Translations under genes and position numbers: made by a program
Shown here: positions 17,972-25,793 of the stretch, one piece after another
Position numbering within the stretch: position 1 is the first letter of the stretch
How the letters are laid out: each line of letters starts with the position of its first letter
DNA from: an uncultured Bacteroidaceae bacterium
GTDB lineage: Bacteria > Bacteroidota > Bacteroidia > Bacteroidales > Bacteroidaceae
Reading direction: 5' to 3'
NCBI GenBank assembly: GCA_905236065.1
Contig: CAJONZ010000121.1
Location: 1-63,580 of the forward strand
DNA: 63,580 bases
Notes under the pieces: generated by a model
What the model was told of the DNA's origin: nothing
What the model saw: the letters and a program-made list of their open reading frames with translations, nothing else
Database searches by the model: none

Positions 17972-19258
17972 TCAAAAAAACAGGTACGCTACGCCAATTG
18001 CTGCCAAAATGCCTGCCAAATCGGCCAGCAGACCGCAACTGACGGCGTGGCGGGTGTTACGGATGCCTACGCTGCCAAAATACACGGCCAGGATGTAGAA
18101 CGTCGTGTCTGTAGAGCCTTGGAAGATGCACGAAAGTCTGCCGGCAAACGAGTCGGCACCATACTGCGTCATCGCATCGACCATCATTCCCCGTGCGCCA
18201 CTGCCTGAAAGCGGTTTCATCAAGGCTGTCGGCAGGGCTGGCACAAAATCGCTGTCCAAACCCACGGCCTGCACAATCCACTCGATACCGCCAATCAGGA
18301 GGTTCATGCCACCACTGGCACGGAAGACGCCGATTGCCACCAAAATGGCCACCAGATAGGGAATCACGCGCACCGCTGTCGTGAATCCGTCTTTCGCCCC
18401 TTCAATGAAGGCATCATAAACGTTCACTTTCTTCCGCATTCCCGCCAGAATGAAACATAGGATGATGGCAAACAACAAGACGTTGGCAATCAACGAGCTC
18501 ACCACGTCCATTGTCTCCTTTCCCATCTGCGAGAAGGCCCAAATGACTCCGGCCACCAACGCACAAAGCCCCCCCAGCGTACCCAGCAACACGGGTTGCA
18601 AAAGGTTAATCCGCTGATGGAGCGACACGACGATGATGCCTGCCAAGGTGGCTGCAAACGTTGCCAACAGAATCGGCACAAACACATCCGTCGGCTGCGC
18701 TGCTCCCAACTGAGCCCGATACACCATGATGCTCACAGGAATAATCGTCAGTCCCGACGTGTTCAGTACCAGGAACATAATCATCGGATTCGAAGCCGTC
18801 GCATTCCGCTCGGCCACCTCGGCCTCCGACAATCCATTCTTCATTCTTAATTCTTCATTCTTCGTTTTGTTCAGCTCCTGCATACTCTCCATCGCCTTCA
18901 GTCCCAACGGCGTGGCGGCATTATCCAGCCCCAGCATGTTCGCTGCAATGTTCATGAAGATGTGCCCCGTGGCCGGATGTCCCTTCGGAATGTCAGGGAA
19001 CAGCCTTGTAAACAAGGGACTCAGCACCCTTGACAACACAGCAACCACACCACCCTTCTCACCAATCTTCATCACTCCCATCCACAACGACAACACGCCC
19101 GTCAGACCCAGAGAAATCTCAAAGCCCGTCTTCGCATTGTCAAACGTAGAACTAATGATGTCGGCAAACACACCCGTCTGACCAAAACCGACGGCCTGCA
19201 CCAATGCACACACCGCCGCCAATAGGAAAAAACCAATCCAAATGTAATTCAGTACCAT
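17972..19258 (-). CDS. SpmA-SpmB-like fused nucleoside-recognition membrane protein
   Basis: 428 residues, polytopic. The N-terminal half matches SpmA (SLWMGVMKIGEKGG, then HIFMNIAANMLGLDNAATPL). The C-terminal half matches SpmB (IPYLVAILVAIGVFRASGG, then STDTTFYILAVYFGSVGIRN). Both halves belong to the nucleoside-recognition (Gate) family, found in Bacteroidetes as one fused gene of unknown substrate. Residues about 130-142 (KTKNEELRMKNGL) are encoded by an in-frame copy of the dispersed GAAGAAT-type repeat (18834-18864). This lies in the loop before SEAEVAERNATASNP. Confidence 0.85.
   Translation of the reverse strand: MVLNYIWIGFFLLAAVCALVQAVGFGQTGVFADIISSTFDNAKTGFEISLGLTGVLSLWMGVMKIGEKGGVVAVLSRVLSPLFTRLFPDIPKGHPATGHIFMNIAANMLGLDNAATPLGLKAMESMQELNKTKNEELRMKNGLSEAEVAERNATASNPMIMFLVLNTSGLTIIPVSIMVYRAQLGAAQPTDVFVPILLATFAATLAGIIVVSLHQRINLLQPVLLGTLGGLCALVAGVIWAFSQMGKETMDVVSSLIANVLLFAIILCFILAGMRKKVNVYDAFIEGAKDGFTTAVRVIPYLVAILVAIGVFRASGGMNLLIGGIEWIVQAVGLDSDFVPALPTALMKPLSGSGARGMMVDAMTQYGADSFAGRLSCIFQGSTDTTFYILAVYFGSVGIRNTRHAVSCGLLADLAGILAAIGVAYLFF
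18834..18864. repeat. ATTCTTC-type repeat inside a coding gene
   Basis: CCATTCTTCATTCTTAATTC and its continuation lie inside the SpmAB-like gene and are read in frame on the minus strand as K-N-E-E-L-R-M-K-N. All the other runs noted lie between genes. Confidence 0.85.
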
Positions 19259-19281
19259 ATATTATTACTTTTATTTCAACC

Positions 19282-19349
19282 ATCCTCCTCCTAACCTCCC
19301 CCCATAGGGGAGGGACGCCATTCGGATGGAGACCCTCCCTGTGGGGGAC
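19282..19349. repeat. G/C-rich composite repeat between cysK and SpmAB-like gene
   Basis: CCTCCTAACCTCCCCCCATA, then GGGGAGGG, then a CCATTCGGATGG near-palindrome and CCCTCCCTGTGGGGG. Same family as 48743-48818. Confidence 0.75.
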
Positions 19350-19373
19350 TATATTGGGGCTATTTAAACTTTT

Positions 19374-20321
19374 TCAAAGTGGGTAATCCTCAAATGCATA
19401 CAGCACCGTACTCAGATACCTTTCTCCCGTATCGGGCAACAAAGCCACAATCTTCTTGCCTCGGTTCTCCGGGCGTTTGGCAATCTCCGTGGCGGCGTAT
19501 GCAGCGGCTCCCGAAGAAATTCCCACCAATACGCCCTCCAAGCGTGCCAACTCACGGCCTGTACGGATGGCATCATCATTCTCCACGTCAAAAACCTCAT
19601 CAATCACACCGGCATCGTAGGTCTGAGGAACGAAACCCGCACCGATACCCTGAATCTTGTGCGAACCGCTCTTTCCGCCATTCAGTACCGGCGAAGCCTT
19701 TGGCTCCACGGCAATCACCTTCACACCGGGCTTCTTCTCCTTCAGATAACGGCCAACGCCCGACACTGTGCCGCCCGTACCTACGCCGGCCACGAAAATG
19801 TCAATCTCACCGTCGGTCTGCTCCCAGATTTCAGGGCCCGTCGTCGCATAGTGACGTGCCGGGTTCGCCTTATTCTCAAACTGTTGCAGAATCACACTGC
19901 CAGGAATACTATCACGCAATTCCTCCGCCGCACGGATGGCACCCGGCATTCCGTCCTTACCTGGAGTCAGACGCACCTCCGCACCATAAGCCTTCACCAG
20001 GTTCCGTCGCTCCACACTCATCGTCTCAGGCATGGTCAGAATCAAGTGGTAACCCTTCACTGCCGAAACCAACGCCAAGCCTACACCTGTGTTTCCGCTC
20101 GTCGGCTCAATAATCGTTGCGCCTGGCTTCAGGACACCCTTTGCCTCCGCATCCTCAATCATCGCCAACGCAATGCGGTCCTTCACACTGCCACCAGGAT
20201 TGAAAAACTCCACCTTGGCAATCACGGGCGTCTCCAGCCCTTTTGCCGTTGATAATTTGTTGAGCTCTAATAAAGGAGTGTTGCCGACGAGCTCAGTCAG
20301 CCGTTTTGCTATCTGTGCCAT
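19374..20321 (-). CDS. cysK: Cysteine synthase A (O-acetylserine sulfhydrylase)
   Basis: 315 residues, full length. It makes cysteine from O-acetylserine and sulfide using PLP. Visible features: NPGGSVKDR with the PLP lysine at 47, the phosphate/substrate loop TSGNTG (74-79), GTGGTVSGVGRYLKEK, and the C-terminal SSGAAAYAA. It lies on the same strand as metY, 110 nt downstream of it, so the two sulfur-assimilation genes may share control by the divergent Lrp-type regulator. Confidence 0.95.
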   Translation of the reverse strand: MAQIAKRLTELVGNTPLLELNKLSTAKGLETPVIAKVEFFNPGGSVKDRIALAMIEDAEAKGVLKPGATIIEPTSGNTGVGLALVSAVKGYHLILTMPETMSVERRNLVKAYGAEVRLTPGKDGMPGAIRAAEELRDSIPGSVILQQFENKANPARHYATTGPEIWEQTDGEIDIFVAGVGTGGTVSGVGRYLKEKKPGVKVIAVEPKASPVLNGGKSGSHKIQGIGAGFVPQTYDAGVIDEVFDVENDDAIRTGRELARLEGVLVGISSGAAAYAATEIAKRPENRGKKIVALLPDTGERYLSTVLYAFEDYPL

Positions 20322-20406
20322 AAATTATGTTATTTACAATATTCTTAATTCAGCCCCTTCCTAACCTCACGGGAAAACCGTGAATGGCTAACGCGGTCGG
20401 AAGCAA

Positions 20407-20432
20407 ATTCTTCATTATTAATTCTTCATTTT
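20407..20432. repeat. ATTCTTCATTATTAATTCTTC run
   Basis: A short copy of the dispersed simple repeat touching the 3' end of metY. Just before it, CACGG-GAAAA-CCGTG (20368-20382) can form a hairpin. Confidence 0.6.
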
Positions 20433-21724
20433 TATATCTTTTCCAATGCCTGGCTCAGGTCTTCGATGATGTCGTCGATATGCTCCGTACCGATGCTCAG
20501 TCGAATCGTCGCCGGCGTAATATGCTGCTCGGCCAATTCCTTCGGCGACAGCTGCGAGTGCGTCGTCGTGTAAGGATGAATCACCAGACTCTTCACGTCG
20601 GCCACATTTGCCAGCAGCGAGAAAATCTGCAACGAGTCGATGAACTTCCAAGCTGCCTCCTGACCACCCTTCACTTCAAACGTGAAGATACTGCCGCCAC
20701 CGTTCGGGAAATACTTCTGGTAAAGCGCGTGGTCGTGATGACTCTCCAAAGCCGGATGGTGTACCTTCACCACCTTTGGATGGTTCGCCAGAAACTCCAC
20801 TACCTTCAGCGCATTCTCCACGTGACGCTCCACACGCAGGCTCAACGTCTCCACACCCTGCAACAGGATGAAAGCATTGAACGGCGAGATGGCAGCACCC
20901 GTATCACGCAGGATGACGGCACGAATGCGGGTGACGTAAGCCGCTGCACCCACCGCGTCGGCAAACACGATGCCGTGATAGCTTGGGTCTGGCTTTGCCA
21001 GCGTCGGGAACTTCTCAGGGTCAGCCTTCCAGTCAAACTTGCCACCGTCAATGATGACACCGCCCAGGCTCGTACCGTGACCACCCAGGAACTTCGTGGC
21101 CGAGTGTACCACTACGTCAGCCCCATGCTCCAGCGGACGAATCAGGTAAGGTGTACCAAACGTGTTATCCACAATGAATGGAATACCATGCCTGTGAGCC
21201 ACGGCAGCCACACCTTCCAGGTCAAGCACGTCGCTGTTCGGATTGCCAAACGTCTCTGCATAGACCACCTTCGTATTCGGCTGAATCGCAGCCTCCAACG
21301 CCTCCAAGTCATTCACATTGAGAATCGTGTTCGTGATACCCTGTGTCGAAAGCGTGTGGGTAATCAAGTTATAGCTGCCACCATACAGATTGTCTGCAGC
21401 CACGATATGGTCACCTGCCTGCACGATGTTCTGCAGCGCATACGTAATGGCAGCGGCTCCACTGGCCACAGCCAAGCCGGCCACACCACCCTCAAGGGCT
21501 GCCACACGCTCCTCAAACACAGACTGCGTCGTGTTCGTCAAGCGACCATAGATGTTACCTGCATCCCTCAGACCGAAACGATCGGCAGCGTGCTGACTAT
21601 TGTGAAACACATAACTCGTCGTCTGGTAAATAGGCACTGCCCGTGAATCCGTTGCCGGGTCAGCCTGCTCCTGACCAACATGAAGCTGCAAAGTCTCAAA
21701 ACGATAATTCTTCTTGTTACACAT
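20432..21724 (-). CDS. metY: O-acetylhomoserine sulfhydrylase (Cys/Met metabolism PLP enzyme)
   Basis: 430 residues, the usual length for MetY rather than the roughly 380-400 of MetB/MetC. It forms homocysteine from O-acetylhomoserine and sulfide. Visible: YQTTSYVF near the N terminus, YGRLTNTTQSVFEERVAALE, the PLP lysine 211 in VVHSATKFLGGHG, and LRVERHVENAL. The start ATG at 21724 is preceded by a -7 box at 21782-21789. O-acetylserine activity cannot be excluded from sequence. Confidence 0.92.
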   Translation of the reverse strand: MCNKKNYRFETLQLHVGQEQADPATDSRAVPIYQTTSYVFHNSQHAADRFGLRDAGNIYGRLTNTTQSVFEERVAALEGGVAGLAVASGAAAITYALQNIVQAGDHIVAADNLYGGSYNLITHTLSTQGITNTILNVNDLEALEAAIQPNTKVVYAETFGNPNSDVLDLEGVAAVAHRHGIPFIVDNTFGTPYLIRPLEHGADVVVHSATKFLGGHGTSLGGVIIDGGKFDWKADPEKFPTLAKPDPSYHGIVFADAVGAAAYVTRIRAVILRDTGAAISPFNAFILLQGVETLSLRVERHVENALKVVEFLANHPKVVKVHHPALESHHDHALYQKYFPNGGGSIFTFEVKGGQEAAWKFIDSLQIFSLLANVADVKSLVIHPYTTTHSQLSPKELAEQHITPATIRLSIGTEHIDDIIEDLSQALEKI

Positions 21725-21781
21725 AACTCTTTTTCCTTTCTTTTATTATATTGTTAATGAATTTTCTTGATTTTTTCGCTG

Positions 21782-21789
21782 CAAAGTTA
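21782..21789 (-). promoter_or_regulatory. Putative -7 box TAACTTTG for metY
   Basis: The plus strand reads CAAAGTTA. Consensus TAnnTTTG on the minus strand, 58 nt from the metY start. Confidence 0.7.
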
Positions 21790-21840
21790 CGCGATTTGGA
21801 AATATCCACCAAAATTCTTGATAAAATCAGAAAATACCAC

Positions 21841-21848
21841 TAATTTTG
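21841..21848 (+). promoter_or_regulatory. Putative -7 box TAATTTTG for Lrp-type gene
   Basis: Consensus TAnnTTTG, with TTG at 21818-21820 about 20 nt upstream as a -33 element. The metY and Lrp promoters are back to back, so one bound regulator could affect both. Confidence 0.7.
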
Positions 21849-21918
21849 CGCCTCAAACAGTGTTTTCCACCAAAACACAAAGAAAAAGAAACTCCAAACA
21901 GAAAAATCTTCCAAAAAC

Positions 21919-22383
21919 ATGGCAACAACACTCGACGAAACCGACCTCCAAATCCTCAAAACCCTCCAAAAAAACGCAAAACTCACCACCAAAGAGCTGG
22001 CCGATGCCCTAAATCTCACCCCCACACCCGTTTTTGAGCGCCAAAGACGCCTCGAAAAGAAAGGCTACATCAAGAAATACGTAGCCATCCTCGACCCCGA
22101 AAAACTGGACCGCAGTCTCCTCGTCTTCTGCAAGGTGAAGCTTCAGCAAATCAACCACGACATGGCCGATGCCTTCACCCGCCACATCCAGCGCATCCCC
22201 GAAGTCACCGAATGCTACAATACCTCCGGTGCCTACGACTATTTATTAAAGGTACGCGCCCGCGACATGAAGCAATATCAGGAATTCGTCCTCACCAAAC
22301 TCGGCGACATCGAGAACATCAGTGCCATCGAAAGCACCTTCGTCATGAGCGAAGTGAAACAAATCCACGGCATCAATTTGTAA
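21919..22383 (+). CDS. Lrp/AsnC-family transcriptional regulator
   Basis: 154 residues. N-terminal winged helix-turn-helix (DETDLQILKTLQKNAKLTTK, then VFERQRRLEKKGYI), then a RAM/AsnC ligand domain (about 68-145) with VTECYNTSGAYDYLLKV. Such proteins sense amino acids and act as dimers and octamers. Divergent placement next to metY-cysK suggests control of sulfur amino-acid genes; this is inference from position. The ATG at 21919 begins the family-conserved LDETDLQIL. Confidence 0.9.
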   Translation: MATTLDETDLQILKTLQKNAKLTTKELADALNLTPTPVFERQRRLEKKGYIKKYVAILDPEKLDRSLLVFCKVKLQQINHDMADAFTRHIQRIPEVTECYNTSGAYDYLLKVRARDMKQYQEFVLTKLGDIENISAIESTFVMSEVKQIHGINL

Positions 22384-22387
22384 CCAA

Positions 22388-22466
22388 AGCCCCCTCCTAC
22401 CCCCCCTATAGGGGAGGAACTCCATTTGGATGGCATTCTTCATTTCCCCCGATTCTTCATTCTTCA
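22388..22466. repeat. G/C-rich composite repeat plus ATTCTTC units
   Basis: AGCCCCCTCCTACCCCCC, TATAGGGGAGG and CCATTTGGATGG, followed by ATTCTTC units (22434-22466). It lies between two convergent genes. Confidence 0.7.
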
Positions 22467-22469
22467 GAA

Positions 22470-22502
22470 AAGGCTCAGGACACATTGAGTGACCTGAGCC
22501 TT
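22470..22502. terminator. Bidirectional terminator hairpin
   Basis: AAGGCTCAGG (22470-22479) pairs perfectly with CCTGAGCCTT (22493-22502). It sits between the convergent Lrp-type gene and the 987-residue protein gene. On the minus strand the stem is followed by TTTCT. Confidence 0.75.
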
Positions 22503-22535
22503 CGCATTGTTTAACTAAACTCTGAATTATCTTCG

Positions 22536-25499
22536 TTATTTGATGAAGATCTTGCGGACGGTGCCATCGGCGTAACGCACGAGGTTGACACCCTGCTGGG
22601 GAGCCTGGAGCGGTGTGCCTCCGATGGTGTAGAAGGCAACGGGCTGGCAGGCAGCAGCGTCAAGGGTCTGCACGTCGGTAGCCAGTGCGTCAATGTCGGC
22701 ACCTGTGGGAATTTCTGCGGAGTCGTAGGTGAGGCGCCAGTTGTCGAGTTTGAACCAGCCCTTGCCACTGCCCTGAGCTACGCCGTCGCGGTCGATGTTG
22801 TTGGTGCGGAAACCAATCTTGATGTCTCCGGCCTCGGCCAGACCAAAGGTGAGGCTGACGGTGTGGGAGTAGTCGGAACGTGGAGCCTCGCACTCATAAC
22901 CCGCATAGACAAGGTGGGGAACGTCGGTGGCTGCGGAGAGTTCGTCAATCTCAGCTGCAATCTGTGCGTCGCCCGGCAGGTTGTTCTCGTAGTTGCCTTC
23001 ATAGGAATACATGGCCACGTAGTCGTTGGCAAAAATGCGCTGGGTCGTGATGCAGTAGCCTGCCCAGTTGTACTGTACCAATACGTCGCAGGTCAGGGTG
23101 TAGGTACCGGCTGGCATGTTGCCGAGGGTCTGAGAGAGTTCCACTTCGGGGATGCTGCCAGTCCAGATGCCCCAGAGGTTGTCGCCGTCGCTGGGCTGAC
23201 GGGTAACGGTGGTGCCGTTCTCCAGTTCAACGCTGATGTTGTCGCCCGTGTTGATGGCACACCAGTTTTCGACGCCGGCACGGCTGATTTCGGCTGCGGT
23301 GTTGGTCTGTTCACCGTTGATGTAGAGGTTCCAGCCTTTAGGAGCGTTGGCAACGCCGCCTGAGCCAGAGTTACCCTGAGCAGAGAGGTCTTCGAACGAT
23401 GGGTTCTGGATGTAGTCGGTCAGGTCGGAACCTTCCTCAATCTCGTCGCTCTGGATGCAAGCCTGGAGGGCTGCGTCGAGTCCGGCGATGATGGAGTCGA
23501 TGGCTGCCTCGTCGGCTGCGGTTCCATCGGTATAAGCCTCTTCTGCCTCAGCGATGACGTCGCTATACTCGCCAGCTCCCATCTTGGTGCTGTACTGTTC
23601 GAGATAGCCATAGTGCTGCTCGATGGCGTCATTCAGTTTCTGATAAGCTTTCACGCTGTTATCAACGGTAACAAGGAAGTCCTTGGCAGAAAGGATGGCA
23701 GCAGCAAACTCCTCAACGGTGTTGGTTTCGGTCAGTTCCTGCATGTTGTCAACGCGGTCGTTGAGTTCCTCCATCAGGGTTGCAGACATGGGCTCGTTGG
23801 CTGCACTGTACTCGCCAAGGATGTTGGTGTAGTGCTCATAGACGGCGATGGCGTCCTCGGGTACGTAGCCCACCTTCTGAATGCGGAAGTTGTCAAGTTT
23901 GAACCAGCCGTCGCCACCTGCTCCGTTGGAACTTGTACGGTTGGCTGCAGCAATGTTACCGTCGGTGCGGAGGCCGAAGGTAAGGGTTCCGTCATAAACG
24001 AAGGCGCTCACCTCAATCGGTTGCAATTCCGTGTCGGTCTGAGGCTCGAAGTTACCGGCGAAAGCATAGGCCTCACTGTTGTCGAGCAGGCTGGTATTAT
24101 AGTCTTCCTCGAAGCCGAAGTAGGTGGAGTTGAGGTTACCGAAGACGCGCTGCGTAGTGCGACGGCTACCGCTTCCGTTGGCGCCGACCATAAGTCCGGC
24201 AGTGATGATGTAGGTACCATTGTCAAGACCCGTGATGGTTTGGCTGATTTCGTACTGTGGAACTGAGCCAACCCAAAGACCGAAGCCGTAGTTGCCGTCC
24301 TTCACGTCGCCGTTGCAGTCGGCGTTGACACCATGCCAAGCACTGATGCCGGCATTGCGGACATCGTCGGCTGTAACACACAGCTCTCCATTGACATACA
24401 CATTCCAACCGGCAGGAGCGCCAGCAACGCCTGTGGTCGTAGAACCACCCTGTGCGGAAAGGTCTTCGAACGACATGTTCTTACCGAGGCTGGTCACGTC
24501 GCCATTGCCCATGCTGTAGTTGAGTTCTGCCTGTTTCAGGGTCTCAACAGCGCTTGCCAGTGCGTTGGTGTCAGTGTTTTTATTGAAAAGGTCGAGTGCG
24601 GTCTCCACGGCTGCGGCCAGCACAGCGTCGTCAGTCTCATTGAGCAGCATAGCGGCCTCAATCTCTTCGTAGAGGGTGATTTTAGTCGTCAGCATGGCAC
24701 TGATAATCTCTGCGTCATCCTCGTTGTAATCTACAGAATTGTAGAGAGCAGCCGCTGCATCGGCGGTCAGGGAGAAGCCTGCTTCGTAGCCTGCATAGTC
24801 GCAATAATTTTCATAGAAGTCGTTGATGGTCTTGGAAACCTTCATGTCGGCCATATAGGCAGGGATGTTCTCCACGGAAACGAAACCCCAGTTGAAAGAG
24901 GTGGAGTCGTTGGCTGAGAAATAGAGGTCGCCCGTTGACTCGTCCTCAACTTCCGTAACACCACCGACACAGTCGGGGTACCAAGGTCCTGTGTAATAGG
25001 TGGCCACGAAATACTGGCTGCCGTTGTTGAGGTGAAGACGGATGTCCTTGGTCGGCGTGAAAGGTGCCTGTGCCAAAGCGCTTCCGTTGTTACCCTCGCC
25101 GAGGATGAGGTTGTAGAAGTTACCTTCCTTCGGATCGAGCGTCCACAGAACCGGCTCCGTCGAAGTAACGTTCAGGTTGGGACTGCCGCCAGGAACACCC
25201 ATGTAAAGGGTCTCCTCTGGGTTGTCAGCGTTGGGAAGGCTGAACGCCCAAGTGCCGTCTGCATTCTGGATGGCCGTCAGGGCATAGTCGGCATAGTGGG
25301 AGTCGGATTCTCCGAGGAAGTAGAGAGCACCGTCCCAGCTGGTGCGGGACATGTACTGCGTTGGGGTTTGTGCTTTGTTGACAAGTACATATTTGTTGCC
25401 AGAAACGGGACGCTCCGGCTGCACTTTGGGAGTGACTTGGGCATTAGCGACCAAAGTCGATACCAAAAGCGAAGAAAGAAGTAAAAATTTCTTCATCAT
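22536..25499 (-). CDS. Large secreted protein with duplicated beta-sandwich domain
   Basis: 987 residues. Signal peptide MMKKFLLLSSLLVSTLVANA. Residues about 25-190 form a first beta domain. Two homologous regions of about 200 residues follow: one from SFEDLSAQGGSTTTG (about 341-540) and one from SFEDLSAQGNSGSGG (about 698-936). Both contain WNVYVNGE/WNLYINGE, [LF]W[VI]GS[VI]P, TTQR[VI]F and GWFKLDNFRI/GWFKLDNWRL. They resemble carbohydrate-binding jelly-rolls. Helical linkers separate them. The tail FYTIGGTPLQAPQQGVNLVR then KIFIK matches other secreted proteins here. No catalytic domain was recognised. Function unknown; polysaccharide binding is a guess from fold. Confidence 0.75.
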   Translation of the reverse strand: MMKKFLLLSSLLVSTLVANAQVTPKVQPERPVSGNKYVLVNKAQTPTQYMSRTSWDGALYFLGESDSHYADYALTAIQNADGTWAFSLPNADNPEETLYMGVPGGSPNLNVTSTEPVLWTLDPKEGNFYNLILGEGNNGSALAQAPFTPTKDIRLHLNNGSQYFVATYYTGPWYPDCVGGVTEVEDESTGDLYFSANDSTSFNWGFVSVENIPAYMADMKVSKTINDFYENYCDYAGYEAGFSLTADAAAALYNSVDYNEDDAEIISAMLTTKITLYEEIEAAMLLNETDDAVLAAAVETALDLFNKNTDTNALASAVETLKQAELNYSMGNGDVTSLGKNMSFEDLSAQGGSTTTGVAGAPAGWNVYVNGELCVTADDVRNAGISAWHGVNADCNGDVKDGNYGFGLWVGSVPQYEISQTITGLDNGTYIITAGLMVGANGSGSRRTTQRVFGNLNSTYFGFEEDYNTSLLDNSEAYAFAGNFEPQTDTELQPIEVSAFVYDGTLTFGLRTDGNIAAANRTSSNGAGGDGWFKLDNFRIQKVGYVPEDAIAVYEHYTNILGEYSAANEPMSATLMEELNDRVDNMQELTETNTVEEFAAAILSAKDFLVTVDNSVKAYQKLNDAIEQHYGYLEQYSTKMGAGEYSDVIAEAEEAYTDGTAADEAAIDSIIAGLDAALQACIQSDEIEEGSDLTDYIQNPSFEDLSAQGNSGSGGVANAPKGWNLYINGEQTNTAAEISRAGVENWCAINTGDNISVELENGTTVTRQPSDGDNLWGIWTGSIPEVELSQTLGNMPAGTYTLTCDVLVQYNWAGYCITTQRIFANDYVAMYSYEGNYENNLPGDAQIAAEIDELSAATDVPHLVYAGYECEAPRSDYSHTVSLTFGLAEAGDIKIGFRTNNIDRDGVAQGSGKGWFKLDNWRLTYDSAEIPTGADIDALATDVQTLDAAACQPVAFYTIGGTPLQAPQQGVNLVRYADGTVRKIFIK

Positions 25500-25793
25500 A
25501 GGATTTGGAGTTGTTAGTTAAAAAATGGTGAAATTAGGATTCTAATATTATAAATGAGTAACAGGCGTGATTTCCGACTGATGCGTCCTGTCTTTTTGTG
25601 CTTTTGTGGCAACAGAATATGGAAACCATTGCAAATTTAAGGTGTTAAAAAGAGTCTAAAACAAAGATTCCGTATCAAAAAATAAAACAAATGTAACAAT
25701 TTGTTTCCATCTTTGTTGTTCAGAAGAAAAACTATCGCTACTTTTACGGCGTTAAGCCTTTTATATTCATAAATTTTATACCCCAATAGCCCG
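25500..25793. promoter_or_regulatory. Divergent promoter region
   Basis: A+T-rich gap between the 987-residue gene and the AraC regulator. The minus-strand -7 box TAAATTTG is at 25632-25639. A weaker plus-strand box, TACTTTTA (25739-25746), has TTTG at 25712-25715. No repeat or RNA motif was seen. Confidence 0.55.

Noticed and set aside
20384-21646. Plus-strand open frame of 420 codons opposite metY
   Set aside because: metY is unmistakable on the minus strand; the antisense reading has no recognisable motif.
21725-21918. SAM-type riboswitch in front of metY
   Set aside because: No conserved S-box or SAM-II/III core was seen in the short A+T-rich gap; regulation by the Lrp-type protein is simpler.
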